A stretch of DNA of 64,000 nt from Bacteroidales bacterium. GTDB taxonomy: Bacteria; Bacteroidota; Bacteroidia; Bacteroidales; UBA6680. Both the position numbers and the translations under genes were made by a program. The notes under the pieces were generated by a model, which saw only the letters and a program-made list of their open reading frames with translations, made no database searches and was not told the DNA's origin. The stretch lies in the NCBI GenBank assembly GCA_025210735.1, contig JAOARD010000009.1, forward strand, positions 124,001-188,000, read 5' to 3'. Below are positions 8,057-16,572 of this stretch, in pieces; within the stretch, counting starts at the first letter, position 1, and every line of letters starts with the position of its first letter.

Positions 8057-9993
8057 AAACTATAAATCTGTTTGTTCTTATGTTTGTCCCGGTTGTTCTT
8101 TATGCACAATCAGACGATATTATAAGGACAATTACAGAGGATATTGTTTCAGGTGAAAACAGAGACAGATATGAAGAGGTATATAATGATCTTATTGAAA
8201 TATATAATAGTAAAATAAGGATAAATGACTGTACAAAAGAGCAGTTACAAAAACTACTGTTTTTAAATGATTTTCAGATAGAGATTATACTTGAATACAG
8301 GAACAGTGTTGATAAGATATATAGTGTGTTTGAGTTTATTTATCTTATAGGCTTTGATATATCAGACTGTAAACGTTTGTCTTATTTTATTGATTTAAGT
8401 TCAGGAAAGAACAAAAGAAGATTTTTTGCACATGGTAATCTGATACTGTCTATGTTGTTTAGGAATAATAATAGTAACACAGGTGGATTACCATTTAGTA
8501 TTAAGATTAAGGGAAAGAGTGATATAGGTAGACTCAAAACCGGATTTTTAGCAGAAAATGACAAAGGAGAACCATTTTTTAGTTCCTGTAACGGAAGAGG
8601 ATTTGATTTTTACTCAGCATATCTCTCTGTAGATTTAGATAACACTATTTTAAAGAAGATCTATCTGGGTGATTATCATTTAACATTCGGAAATGGTTTA
8701 AATATGTGGACCTCATATACATTGAGTAAAACCTCTGAGACGGTAACTGTAATTCCAAGAAGCTATGGGATTAAGAGTTATAGCTCTTCCGGAGAAAACA
8801 GATTTCTGAGAGGCGTTGCGTTGTCAGGCGATTTTGCAAAGTTTAAGGTTGATATGTTTTTATCATATAAAGATATTGACGCCTCTGTTGACAGTACTGG
8901 TCTTATAAAAACAGTATACAATGATGGAATACATATCAGTGATTTGCAGATAGATGCAAAAGATGCTGTTGAGGAGATGATATGTGGGGCAAATATTATG
9001 TTGTCTGAAAAGTGGTACTCTGTAGGCGTATTAACATCATCTTTATTGTATATGAATGCAGACTATATTGATACAGAGAGGTCTAGAACTGACAGAAAAA
9101 CAGTTAGTAGTATTTATGGTAAAGCATATCTGAAGTCGATATCGTTTAGTGGTGAGTTTGCTATTGACAAGAATAGCGAATATGCTTACAATATTATTAC
9201 CCGAGCAAACATGTTTGATGGTATTATATTGGCAGCACTTTTTAGAGATTACACAGATAGTTATGAATCAATATATTCTTCTTCGTTTTCAGAAGGTTCA
9301 GATATTGTTAATGAGAGAGGTTTTTATATGGGAGCCGAGATATCTACAATTAAGAATGTTAAGATAGGAGCCTATTATGATATATTTATGTTTAAAAATC
9401 CGGGATATAATTTTAATACCTCACTAACAGGAGATGAATTTTTGTTATCTGGCAGATATGAGAATTTGAAGAGTGAATACAGGGTACAATACAGGTTTAA
9501 CAGAAAGGATAAACGATTTGAACATAATAGCAGGTTTGTTCATAAACCTTATGATAAACATACATTTACATTCAGGTACAGAAACATTATAAACAGATAT
9601 TTTACAAATACTCTGTCGTGTGGATTATCATCATACTCAGATATTTTATTAACTAATAACATAGGCTTTTATATGTATAATGATTTATCATATAAACATG
9701 ATAAGTTCAGACTCTCTTTAAGGCTTGCGATATTTGATGTAAATGAGTGGAACACCAGACTGTATGCATATGAAGCAGCTCCGTTATATAACTTCTCAAC
9801 AAATGTATATTACGGAGAGGGAACAAGAATATATCTTAATGGTTGGCTGCTTTTAATGGATAATCTTGATTTTTGGTTTAAATTTGCATCAACATCATAT
9901 TTCTACAAAGATTTATCATCTGATATTGCAAACGGAGATAAAGAGTTTAACGATAAATTTGATGTGAGATTACAGTTACGATATAGATTCTGA
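8053..9993 (+). CDS. Secreted helix-hairpin-helix (ComEA-like) protein with C-terminal beta-barrel
   Basis: This 646-aa protein has a signal peptide (cleavage after LYAQ) and then, at about residues 50-120, a double helix-hairpin-helix segment: KIRINDCTKEQLQKLLFL and then an FEFIYLIGF hairpin, as in ComEA-type DNA-binding modules. From about residue 125 to the end it consists of alternating strands ending in LRYRF with terminal Phe, the classic outer-membrane barrel signature. The architecture recurs across Bacteroidales and is annotated there only as HhH domain-containing. DNA uptake or binding is suggested by the HhH but not demonstrated. It overlaps the upstream barrel gene by 4 bp. Confidence 0.75.
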   Translation: MKTINLFVLMFVPVVLYAQSDDIIRTITEDIVSGENRDRYEEVYNDLIEIYNSKIRINDCTKEQLQKLLFLNDFQIEIILEYRNSVDKIYSVFEFIYLIGFDISDCKRLSYFIDLSSGKNKRRFFAHGNLILSMLFRNNNSNTGGLPFSIKIKGKSDIGRLKTGFLAENDKGEPFFSSCNGRGFDFYSAYLSVDLDNTILKKIYLGDYHLTFGNGLNMWTSYTLSKTSETVTVIPRSYGIKSYSSSGENRFLRGVALSGDFAKFKVDMFLSYKDIDASVDSTGLIKTVYNDGIHISDLQIDAKDAVEEMICGANIMLSEKWYSVGVLTSSLLYMNADYIDTERSRTDRKTVSSIYGKAYLKSISFSGEFAIDKNSEYAYNIITRANMFDGIILAALFRDYTDSYESIYSSSFSEGSDIVNERGFYMGAEISTIKNVKIGAYYDIFMFKNPGYNFNTSLTGDEFLLSGRYENLKSEYRVQYRFNRKDKRFEHNSRFVHKPYDKHTFTFRYRNIINRYFTNTLSCGLSSYSDILLTNNIGFYMYNDLSYKHDKFRLSLRLAIFDVNEWNTRLYAYEAAPLYNFSTNVYYGEGTRIYLNGWLLLMDNLDFWFKFASTSYFYKDLSSDIANGDKEFNDKFDVRLQLRYRF

Positions 9994-10001
9994 TTTTATA
10001 T

Positions 10002-10484
10002 ATGGATACAAAAGAGTTTGTAAAAGATATTATTGTTGACAGGATTGGAGAGATGATTGATGCAGAGATGTATCATATGGCATTTATACTTATGGGACAG
10101 TCTATAGAGACGCTAGGAGCAGTAATTGATAGCAAACCATTGAAGGCTAAAGCACAATCTAGAAAAAGATTTGATTCAGCAATTTACAGACTGTTTCCTA
10201 AAGACTACCAGCAGATAAATAAAAACGGATTTTTGTATGATCAGTTAAGAACAACACTTACTCACTTGTTTGTTCCCGGCGGTTTTGTGTTATTAACATC
10301 AGCAAGTAATAAAGAGTATGGTAACAAGCATCTGCAGAAAGAGAATAACAGAATAATACTTGTTGCAGAGGAGTTCTACAACGATTTAGTAAAAGCAGCC
10401 AACAGATTGTTTGATGGTATTGATAAAGGTATTGTTAAACGCAAGGAGATTAAACTGGACTATTTTGAGCAGTTTTTCTATTAG
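10002..10484 (+). CDS. Hypothetical protein, 160 aa, soluble
   Basis: Not recognised. The predicted protein is mostly helical and cytoplasmic, with no signal peptide. Features visible are a DRIGEMIDAEMYHMAFILMG stretch at the N-terminus and a conserved-looking YDQLRTTLTHLFVPGG segment in the middle. It starts 8 bp after the HhH-barrel gene and so is probably the third gene of that operon. Its last 4 bp overlap the convergent recJ stop region, leaving no room for a terminator on either side. Confidence 0.75.
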   Translation: MDTKEFVKDIIVDRIGEMIDAEMYHMAFILMGQSIETLGAVIDSKPLKAKAQSRKRFDSAIYRLFPKDYQQINKNGFLYDQLRTTLTHLFVPGGFVLLTSASNKEYGNKHLQKENNRIILVAEEFYNDLVKAANRLFDGIDKGIVKRKEIKLDYFEQFFY

Positions 10485-12226
10485 TAATATGCATCTTCAT
10501 CTACCTCAAGAATACGTATATCTTTTATTCGAAGCTGTATATTTACTATCCCTCTAAAGTCGTTTTCGTGTATTGTGTAACACACATCAAAAGCCTTTCC
10601 GCTCTTTATATCATCAAAGTATTTACCCAAACCAAAGCCTATTGCCGGAACACCTGACAGAGGCCCTGTTTCCTGAACCAGATCCAGTTTAAGATGCTCT
10701 TTTGTTGCACCAACAGCTCTTACCTCACCATAGTCAACCACATTCTTGGTAACAAACACAGGGTTCATATTTCCTGGTCCAAAAGGCTCAAACTGTTTTA
10801 GAATACGCCAGAACTTACCATCAATCTCATCAAGGTTAAGAGGTGTGTCAATCTCAATCTCCGGAATCTTCTGTTCCTTAGTTATATTTTTCTGCACATA
10901 CTCCTCAAATCGTCTGGTGAACTCTTTAATATTCTCCTCTTTAAGAGTAAGACCAGCGGCATACATATGTCCACCAAAGTTCTCAAGCAGATCGCTACAA
11001 CTCTCAATAGCCTGATACAGATCAAATCCTATTACAGATCTTGCAGACCCTGTTGCGTATCCGTTTGAGTTTGTTAATATAATAGTAGGTTTATAGTGTG
11101 TTTCAACAAGTCTTGATGCAACAATACCAACAACACCCTTGTGCCAGTTAGGATTGTACAGAACTGTAGAGGCTTTATTTCTTAGCTGTTCATTGTTGTC
11201 AATCATGTCAACAGCCTCTTTAGTAATTTGTCTGTCAACATCTTTTCTCTCGTCGTTAACAGTATTAATACGAGAACTCATAAAGTTTGCCTGACGCTCT
11301 TCCTTTGCAATCAATAATGCTACAGCATCGCTTGCGGTATCCATACGTCCGGCAGCATTTATTCTTGGTCCTATCTTAAATACAATATCATCAATCGCAA
11401 TACGCTTGTTTTCAAGCCCTGCGGTCTTAATAATTGATTTTAACCCTGTTCTCGGATTTTTATTAAGTTGCTCAAGACCATACTTAGCCAGTATTCTGTT
11501 CTCATCAATAATAGGAACAATGTCTGAAGCTATACTTACTGATACAAGATCAAGAAAAGGAACTATGTTGTAGAATGGAATTTTTTTGTAATAGCAATAA
11601 GCTTGCATTAACTTGAAGCCAACACCACATCCTGAAAGCTGGTCGAACGGATAGTTGCAATCCTCTCTTTTAGGATCAAGAACAGCAACTGCTTTAGGAA
11701 TCTCTTCGCCCGGAAGATGATGGTCACATATAATAAAATCAATGCCCTTTTCGAGGGCAAAGTCAATCTTTTCTACGGCCTTAATTCCACAATCCAGTGC
11801 AATAATAAGTGTGATATTATTACTCGCAGCATGTTCAATTCCTTTGTAGGATATTCCGTAACCCTCTTCGTATCTGTCAGGAATATAGTAGCTTGTATTC
11901 TCTGTGTAATTGCTTAAGAAGGTATACATCATTGCTACTGATGTGGTTCCGTCAACATCATAATCTCCATAAATCATGATGTTCTCATTTGTTGTAATGG
12001 CTTTTTCAATGCGTTCAACGGCAACCTCCATATCCTGCATCAAAAAAGGATCGTGAAGATCCTGTAGTGTTGGGCGGAAAAATGCCTTAGCCTGATCAAA
12101 AGTCTTTACACCTCTTTGTAGCAATAGTTTAGCCAGAGTAGTAGAGATACCTAATGATTCTGCTAACTTGTCCGATTCATTTGACGAACACTCATCTTTT
12201 ATAGCCCAACGTTTATCCATTAACAA
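10481..12226 (-). CDS. recJ: Single-stranded-DNA-specific exonuclease RecJ
   Basis: RecJ degrades single-stranded DNA 5'-to-3' in recombination and mismatch repair. The DHH domain is visible as MIYGDYDVDGTTSVAMMY (about residues 82-99) and IICDHHLPGEE (about 165), with GCGVGFKLMQA in between; the DHHA1 domain has FGGHMYAAGLT near residue 415; a C-terminal OB domain completes the 581 residues, the usual length. It reads in the same direction as lipA and lipB, about 100 bp downstream of lipB, and its 3' end overlaps the convergent 160-aa hypothetical gene by 4 bp. Confidence 0.97.
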   Translation of the reverse strand: MLMDKRWAIKDECSSNESDKLAESLGISTTLAKLLLQRGVKTFDQAKAFFRPTLQDLHDPFLMQDMEVAVERIEKAITTNENIMIYGDYDVDGTTSVAMMYTFLSNYTENTSYYIPDRYEEGYGISYKGIEHAASNNITLIIALDCGIKAVEKIDFALEKGIDFIICDHHLPGEEIPKAVAVLDPKREDCNYPFDQLSGCGVGFKLMQAYCYYKKIPFYNIVPFLDLVSVSIASDIVPIIDENRILAKYGLEQLNKNPRTGLKSIIKTAGLENKRIAIDDIVFKIGPRINAAGRMDTASDAVALLIAKEERQANFMSSRINTVNDERKDVDRQITKEAVDMIDNNEQLRNKASTVLYNPNWHKGVVGIVASRLVETHYKPTIILTNSNGYATGSARSVIGFDLYQAIESCSDLLENFGGHMYAAGLTLKEENIKEFTRRFEEYVQKNITKEQKIPEIEIDTPLNLDEIDGKFWRILKQFEPFGPGNMNPVFVTKNVVDYGEVRAVGATKEHLKLDLVQETGPLSGVPAIGFGLGKYFDDIKSGKAFDVCYTIHENDFRGIVNIQLRIKDIRILEVDEDAYY

Positions 12227-12329
12227 CCTTTATCCTACTATTTTTTATTGAACTTCAAATTTAATCAAATATATTAAACCCTATGCTCTTTATGACACTT
12301 AATGTTAAGGGTTTTGTTTAAAAGGTTGT

Positions 12330-13013
12330 TTAGTAGAATGTTGTACCGAAAGCTTTTTCAAAATTTTCTTTGAGTCTGGCTTTTGTTTCTTCAATATCAA
12401 TTTCTTTTCCAACCTCTTTTTGTACTGATGTAACTCCTTTATCTACAAAACCACAAGGATTAATGTGGTTGAAATATTGCAGATCTGTATTTACATTAAG
12501 TGCAAATCCGTGCATGGTTATGTATCTGCTAGCTTTAACCCCAATAGCACATATTTTGCGTGCCTTTGCAGGATTATCTTTGTCAAGCCATACACCAGTT
12601 GCACCTTCCAACCTGTCGGCATCTATACCGTATGAAAGGAGTGTTGATATTATTACATCCTCAATTTTGTTGATATACTGTTTAAGACTCAGATTCATGC
12701 TCTCAAGGTCAAGAATAGGATAACCAACAATCTGTCCGGGTCCATGATAAGTTATATCTCCACCACGATTTGTTTTATAATAAGTAGCATTAACCTGTTT
12801 CAGGAAAGCATCATTTATTAACATATTGTTGCTATCGCCACTTTTACCAAGGGTATAGACGTGCGGATGTTCACAAAAAATCATATCCCCAACAGGTGTT
12901 TCAGAAACTGGTAGTTTATCCTTTTTTGTATCCAGATACTTCCCGAAAATAAGTTCCTGATTATCCCAAGCTTCTTTATAATCAATGGTTCCCCAATCTA
13001 TAAACTTTATCAT
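12330..13013 (-). CDS. lipB: Lipoyl(octanoyl) transferase
   Basis: LipB moves octanoate from acyl carrier protein to lipoyl domains. Signature segments are RGGDITYHGPGQIVGYPIL (about residues 82-100), ARKICAIGVKASRYITMHG with the catalytic Lys in the GVKA context (about 152), and the Cys of INPCGF acting as acyl acceptor (about 188). The 227 residues are the normal size. It lies 12 bp downstream of lipA, so the two steps of endogenous lipoate synthesis are cotranscribed. Confidence 0.96.
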   Translation of the reverse strand: MIKFIDWGTIDYKEAWDNQELIFGKYLDTKKDKLPVSETPVGDMIFCEHPHVYTLGKSGDSNNMLINDAFLKQVNATYYKTNRGGDITYHGPGQIVGYPILDLESMNLSLKQYINKIEDVIISTLLSYGIDADRLEGATGVWLDKDNPAKARKICAIGVKASRYITMHGFALNVNTDLQYFNHINPCGFVDKGVTSVQKEVGKEIDIEETKARLKENFEKAFGTTFY

Positions 13014-13025
13014 AATGCTAACAAA

Positions 13026-13886
13026 TTATGCTTTTACATGTTTTTCTGCATGATATGAAGATCTTACAAGAGGGCTGCTCTCTACAAAACTGAAACCTCT
13101 CTTTAAACCTTCCTCTCTGTATTTTTCAAACTCCTCAGGAGTAACATATTTTTTTACCTCCAGATGCCTGTGTGTTGGCTGCAGATACTGACCAATTGTA
13201 AGAATCTTACATCCGGCTTCTCTTAGGTCATCCATAGTTTCGTAAATCTCCTCTTCGGTTTCTCCAAGACCAAGCATTATACCCGATTTTGTTCTTACTC
13301 CATTTTCAGAAAGATACTTAATAACCTCTAAGCTTGTATCATATTTGGCTCTTGATCTTACACCGGGGGTTAATCTTCTTACAGTTTCCATGTTATGAGA
13401 TATTACCTCTGGCTTTTCATCAATAACTAATTGTATAAGTTCAGGTATGGCATCAAAATCAGGAATTAATACCTCTAACGTGGTGTCCGGATTCTCTTTT
13501 TTTACAGCTTTTATAGCCTCAGCCCATGCTCCTGCACCCTTATCGGATAAATCATCTCTGTCAACAGAGGTAATTACCGCATGATTAAGATTCATCAGTT
13601 TTACAGATTCTGCCAGATTTTTTGCTTCATCAGGATCAAGTGGCTGAGGTTTACCTGTAGCTACATTACAGAACTTGCATGATCTGGTACAAATTCCACC
13701 TAGTATCATAAATGTTGCCGTTTTGTTTCCCCAACACTCGCCCATATTAGGGCATCTTCCGCTTGAACAGATAGTATGTAGTTTATGATCTTTAACAATA
13801 TCATTAACATATTTAAAATCTTTCCCTTCTGGTAACTTAATTTTTAACCAGTCAGGCTTTCTTAATCTTTTTGGCTTTATATTCAT
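13026..13886 (-). CDS. lipA: Lipoyl synthase (radical SAM)
   Basis: LipA inserts two sulfurs into protein-bound octanoyl groups. The auxiliary [4Fe-4S] cluster motif is CSSGRCPNMGEC (C-x4-C-x5-C), the radical-SAM motif is CTRSCKFC (C-x3-C-x2-C), and the C-terminal serine ligand lies in the PLVRSSYHA motif. I start the gene at the ATG at 13886 (MNIKPKRLRK) instead of the in-frame ATG at 13919, because the latter would lie inside the TAACTTTGT promoter box at 13916..13924. The result is 286 aa, the standard length. It heads lipA-lipB(-recJ). Confidence 0.96.
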   Translation of the reverse strand: MNIKPKRLRKPDWLKIKLPEGKDFKYVNDIVKDHKLHTICSSGRCPNMGECWGNKTATFMILGGICTRSCKFCNVATGKPQPLDPDEAKNLAESVKLMNLNHAVITSVDRDDLSDKGAGAWAEAIKAVKKENPDTTLEVLIPDFDAIPELIQLVIDEKPEVISHNMETVRRLTPGVRSRAKYDTSLEVIKYLSENGVRTKSGIMLGLGETEEEIYETMDDLREAGCKILTIGQYLQPTHRHLEVKKYVTPEEFEKYREEGLKRGFSFVESSPLVRSSYHAEKHVKA

Positions 13887-13915
13887 GACTTTTAACTTCC
13901 TCAAAATTTCAAAGC

Positions 13916-13924
13916 ACAAAGTTA
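13916..13924 (-). promoter_or_regulatory. -7 element of lipA-lipB
   Basis: The minus strand reads TAACTTTGT, an exact TAnnTTTG box, 30 bp upstream of the chosen lipA start. This position decides the start codon, because the upstream ATG at 13919 lies within it. Confidence 0.6.
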
Positions 13925-14101
13925 CTGTAAATATTTATTTTAATTCTTAATTGTAAAAAAGAGTTATTTAAATGTTGCAATAAGCATATTAATAGTGCTT
14001 TTAACAATAATTGTGATCAATTTACTGTTAATATTGTTTATAAGATCATACAATTCTGTGTAATTATTTAAAGAGGAGTATTACTTAGTAAATATTGAGC
14101 A

Positions 14102-15187
14102 ATGAAGAGATGGATAAGGATTGTTTTACTGTTAATTATTGTAGTTATATTCTGGGCTTTTGTTAGAGGAGATATGCATACAGAAGGTGATATACTTAGG
14201 TTTATGAAGTCGGAAAGATATATTGGTGATAAGTTTGTAAATAGTGTTGAGACAAGTTCTGGTAGTTTTAAAGATATATTTAAAATAATAAAGGATTACA
14301 GGTCGTCATCTGATGTTGAGAAAGTACCATTAAAAGATATTCAGGTAAACAGACCTGTATTTGATGAATCTGAGCCAAAATCAGATTCATATAAGATTGT
14401 CTGGTTCGGACACTCCGGGTTTATACTTGAGATGTCGGGAGTACGATTACTTGTAGATGCTGTATTTTCTGAGAGGGCGTCTATGCTTTCGTTTGTTGGG
14501 CCAAAACGTTTTCATGAACCACCTTTATTGCTTGAGGAGTTACCTCATATTGATGCTGTTGTTTTATCACATGACCATTATGATCATTTAGACAGAAAAG
14601 TTGTGAATTATTTTGCAGATAAAGACGTAAAGTTTATTATGCCTTTAGGAGTGGGTAGTCATCTGAAAAAATGGGGTGTTTCGGCAGATAAGATTACAGA
14701 ACTGGACTATCATGATAGTATAAATATAGGTGACCTTGAGCTTATTGCAGGTCCGGCACGTCATTTTAGCGGAAGGGGATTGTTAGATAGAAATAAGACC
14801 CTTTGGTGCTCCTTTATGTTTTTTGGAACTAATCAGCAAATATTCTATTCCGGCGATACTGGTTACACAGAAACATATAAAATGCTAAAGGACAGATACG
14901 GATCATTTGATGTGTGTTTAATACAGATTGGGGCATATAATAAAAATTGGGAGGATATACATCTGTATCCTTCAGATGCTGTAAAGATGAGTGAAATGTT
15001 AGGTAGTGAATATACCATACCACTTCATTGGGGAACATTTAATCTGGCAATGCATTCATGGACAGAACCTGTTGAGGAGTTTGTAAAACATGGCAATAAA
15101 GCCGGGATTAAGATATCTACACCAGAAATTGGCGCAGTTACAGATAGTTCAAATATTAATAATACAGATTATTGGTGGCGTTTATAA
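14102..15187 (+). CDS. Membrane-anchored metallo-beta-lactamase-fold hydrolase (NAPE-PLD-like)
   Basis: The protein (361 aa) begins with an N-terminal membrane helix (WIRIVLLLIIVVIFWAFV). The metal-binding pattern of the MBL fold is complete: SHDHYDHLD (HxHxDH, about residues 156-164), the His in GPARHFSGRG, the Asp in YSGDTGY and the His in PLHWGTF. The segment WFGHSGFILEMSG before these and the GRGLLDRN loop are typical of the N-acyl-phosphatidylethanolamine phospholipase D (COG2220) branch. Substrate is unknown. It stands alone and converges on the 15196..16035 gene with 8 bp between stops. Confidence 0.85.
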   Translation: MKRWIRIVLLLIIVVIFWAFVRGDMHTEGDILRFMKSERYIGDKFVNSVETSSGSFKDIFKIIKDYRSSSDVEKVPLKDIQVNRPVFDESEPKSDSYKIVWFGHSGFILEMSGVRLLVDAVFSERASMLSFVGPKRFHEPPLLLEELPHIDAVVLSHDHYDHLDRKVVNYFADKDVKFIMPLGVGSHLKKWGVSADKITELDYHDSINIGDLELIAGPARHFSGRGLLDRNKTLWCSFMFFGTNQQIFYSGDTGYTETYKMLKDRYGSFDVCLIQIGAYNKNWEDIHLYPSDAVKMSEMLGSEYTIPLHWGTFNLAMHSWTEPVEEFVKHGNKAGIKISTPEIGAVTDSSNINNTDYWWRL

Positions 15188-15195
15188 ACTAATCT

Positions 15196-16035
15196 CTAAA
15201 AGTTTATACCTACTTTAATATAGGTGTCAATAAAATTATAGTTTGGGTCATCAAAGTTGTTATTGTCTACGTTTATTTTGTAGTAGTTTTCATAATACTC
15301 GTCATTATCAGTATTGTTGTTGCCTGTTGTTATAATATCCTTCCATAGATTTGTTATCTTAAGACCTCCACTGATATTTAATGCAAGTTTTCTGGTTATA
15401 TTACATTTAATACCAGCGCCTAAACTGCATGATAAACCACCGTCAATAAAATCAGACATACCTATAATGCTACCAAAACGCATGTCGATAAACGGAGATA
15501 TGCGTTTGTTAAGTAATTCTGATCTAAGGTATAACATTAACGGAAGAAGATTTTCTTCATCAACAATGTATAAACCAGATGAGAAACCTATTGTAAAATA
15601 TGGTTTGAATTTGTAACCTATTGTTCCAAGAATTTCGAAATTTTCATCCGGATTAAATGTATTTGCTTTTGATGGATAAATTGATGACTCATAGTAAGTA
15701 TCAGAATCAAAGTTTTCTGATGTTTTGGAAAAGCCTCCTTCTACCATGAAAAACAGACCCCGGGTTTTAAACTTATCTTTGGTTATATCCTCTGAAATAG
15801 TGTTATCGCCAGATCTTATAACCTCTTTAATATATTTAGCTTTTATATTGTATAGGGTAGTACTTGTCTGAATCTTAACATATTTGTCTGTAACATACTC
15901 AATTATTTTACCTTCAATAACCTTTCCGTTCTTTAAAATTACTTTCTCCTGAATATCCTGACCAAATATACTTGCACAAAAATACAATGCAGTAAGTATC
16001 AGTATAAATCTTCTGAATATATTAGTATAGTACAT
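15196..16035 (-). CDS. Secreted hypothetical protein with C-terminal outer-membrane barrel
   Basis: No named family is recognised. The protein (279 aa) has a signal peptide ending near CASIFGQ, an N-terminal module VILKNGKVIEGKIIEYVTDK...YIKEVIRSG (about residues 32-75) and then barrel-like amphipathic strands ending in TYIKVGINF with terminal Phe. The N-terminal module resembles that in the 311..874 protein. The barrel part (VEGGFSKTSENF, TIGYKFKPYFTIGFSSGLY, LGAGIKCNITRKLALNISGG) looks like an OmpW/OmpA-type eight-stranded barrel. It is monocistronic. Confidence 0.7.
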   Translation of the reverse strand: MYYTNIFRRFILILTALYFCASIFGQDIQEKVILKNGKVIEGKIIEYVTDKYVKIQTSTTLYNIKAKYIKEVIRSGDNTISEDITKDKFKTRGLFFMVEGGFSKTSENFDSDTYYESSIYPSKANTFNPDENFEILGTIGYKFKPYFTIGFSSGLYIVDEENLLPLMLYLRSELLNKRISPFIDMRFGSIIGMSDFIDGGLSCSLGAGIKCNITRKLALNISGGLKITNLWKDIITTGNNNTDNDEYYENYYKINVDNNNFDDPNYNFIDTYIKVGINF

Positions 16036-16194
16036 GGCTTGCTCTTAGTAATATCGGCGTAAATGTAGTAAAAAATAACATTGTAAACATAATTTACTGC
16101 TTTTCACACCATACAATTAAAAAAATATTTCTTTTTAAACTGATCTATTTGTTAAAGAATAAACTAGCATTAAAGAAAAAATGTATAAAGTTTC

Positions 16195-16203
16195 TATCTT
16201 TGC
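16195..16203 (+). promoter_or_regulatory. Probable -7 element of the lysS leader transcript
   Basis: TATCTTTGC is an exact TAnnTTTGY box. It lies 365 bp upstream of lysS and about 180 bp upstream of the first repeat. No clear -33 TTTG is seen. Confidence 0.5.
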
Positions 16204-16325
16204 AAAAAAATTTCATAAACGCGTAATAATATTCTACAGATAAAGTATTTTATAAGTTGCGAAAATTATACCGCAATTGCAATATTATTAAGGTTTTGTA
16301 AAAACAGATAGTTGATGTTGTTACT

Positions 16326-16345
16326 CTATAAGTTACTACTTATAG
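16326..16345 (+). other. Small perfect stem-loop in the lysS leader
   Basis: CTATAAGT and ACTTATAG form an 8-bp stem with a TACT loop. No T-tract follows, so it is not a terminator. It would be transcribed as part of the lysS leader. Confidence 0.5.
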
Positions 16346-16381
16346 TATTTGCAATATATTGATAAAGGGAAACAAATATAA

Positions 16382-16472
16382 ACAGATGAAACGAAGCATG
16401 AGAAAGAATTTTCACACACACGAGAATGATTATTATGCGGAGTTCCATCTGACCATTAAAAAGAAAAAATAA
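16382..16472 (+). repeat. Dispersed 91-bp repeat, copy 1
   Basis: The unit starts with acagATGAAACGAAGCATGAG, continues with CACACACACG and GAATGATTA, and ends with GAGTTCCATCTGACC plus an A-rich tail. Copy 2 follows without a gap at a period of 91 bp; copy 3 lies at 47291..47382. The right arm CATCTG (16446-16451) is complementary to CAGATG, which contains the ATG of the next unit 26 nt downstream. Confidence 0.85.
16386..16472 (+). CDS. Possible leader peptide, 28 aa
   Basis: An ATG inside repeat copy 1 opens a 28-codon frame (MKRSMRKNFHTHENDYYAEF, then HLTIKKKK) ending with TAA 4 bp before the ATG of the next small frame. Copy 2 keeps the same frame and the residues MKRSMR, HTH, ND-Y and EFHLT. 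Copy 3 at 47 kb is shifted by an insertion and stops after 14 codons, which argues for a nucleic-acid element instead of a conserved peptide. Translation is unproven. Confidence 0.25.
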   Translation: MKRSMRKNFHTHENDYYAEFHLTIKKKK

Positions 16473-16568
16473 ACAGATGAAACGAAGCATGAGAATAGTC
16501 ATTCACACACACGGAAATGATTATAAATGCGAGTTCCATCTGACAAATGAAAAAACAAATATAAACAG
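16473..16568 (+). repeat. Dispersed 91-bp repeat, copy 2, abutting lysS
   Basis: This copy is aligned to copy 1 without gaps through the first 66 bases after its ATG. Its right arm CATCTG (16537-16542) is complementary to CAGATG at 16566-16571, whose last three bases are the lysS start codon. The arm-to-start distance is 27 nt, against 26 nt for copies 1 and 3. Confidence 0.85.
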
Positions 16569-16572
16569 ATGA
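16477..16572 (+). CDS. Possible leader peptide, 31 aa, overlapping the lysS start
   Basis: The ATG inside repeat copy 2 opens a 31-codon frame ([20 protein letters not shown], then [11 protein letters not shown]). Its TGA stop (16570-16572) overlaps the lysS ATG (16569-16571) as ATGA, the classic geometry for translational coupling. Since the frame is not kept in repeat copy 3, coding status is doubtful, but the overlap is directly visible. Confidence 0.3.
   Translation: MKRSMRIVIHTHGNDYKCEFHLTNEKTNINR

Larger units (their letters stand above)
16036..16381. other. Intergenic region upstream of lysS
   Basis: This AT-rich stretch holds a good promoter box (16195..16203) and two small stem-loops: TTGCG/CGCAA near 16257-16275 and a perfect 8-bp one at 16326..16345. 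No gene was found. It leads into the tandem 91-bp repeats, so a lysS transcript from the promoter would have a leader of about 360 nt. Confidence 0.6.

Noticed and set aside
16382..16568. The 91-bp repeats as ends of an insertion sequence or MITE
   Set aside because: I see no terminal inverted repeats with target duplications; the only arms are short and pair with start codons. A mobile origin is still possible.
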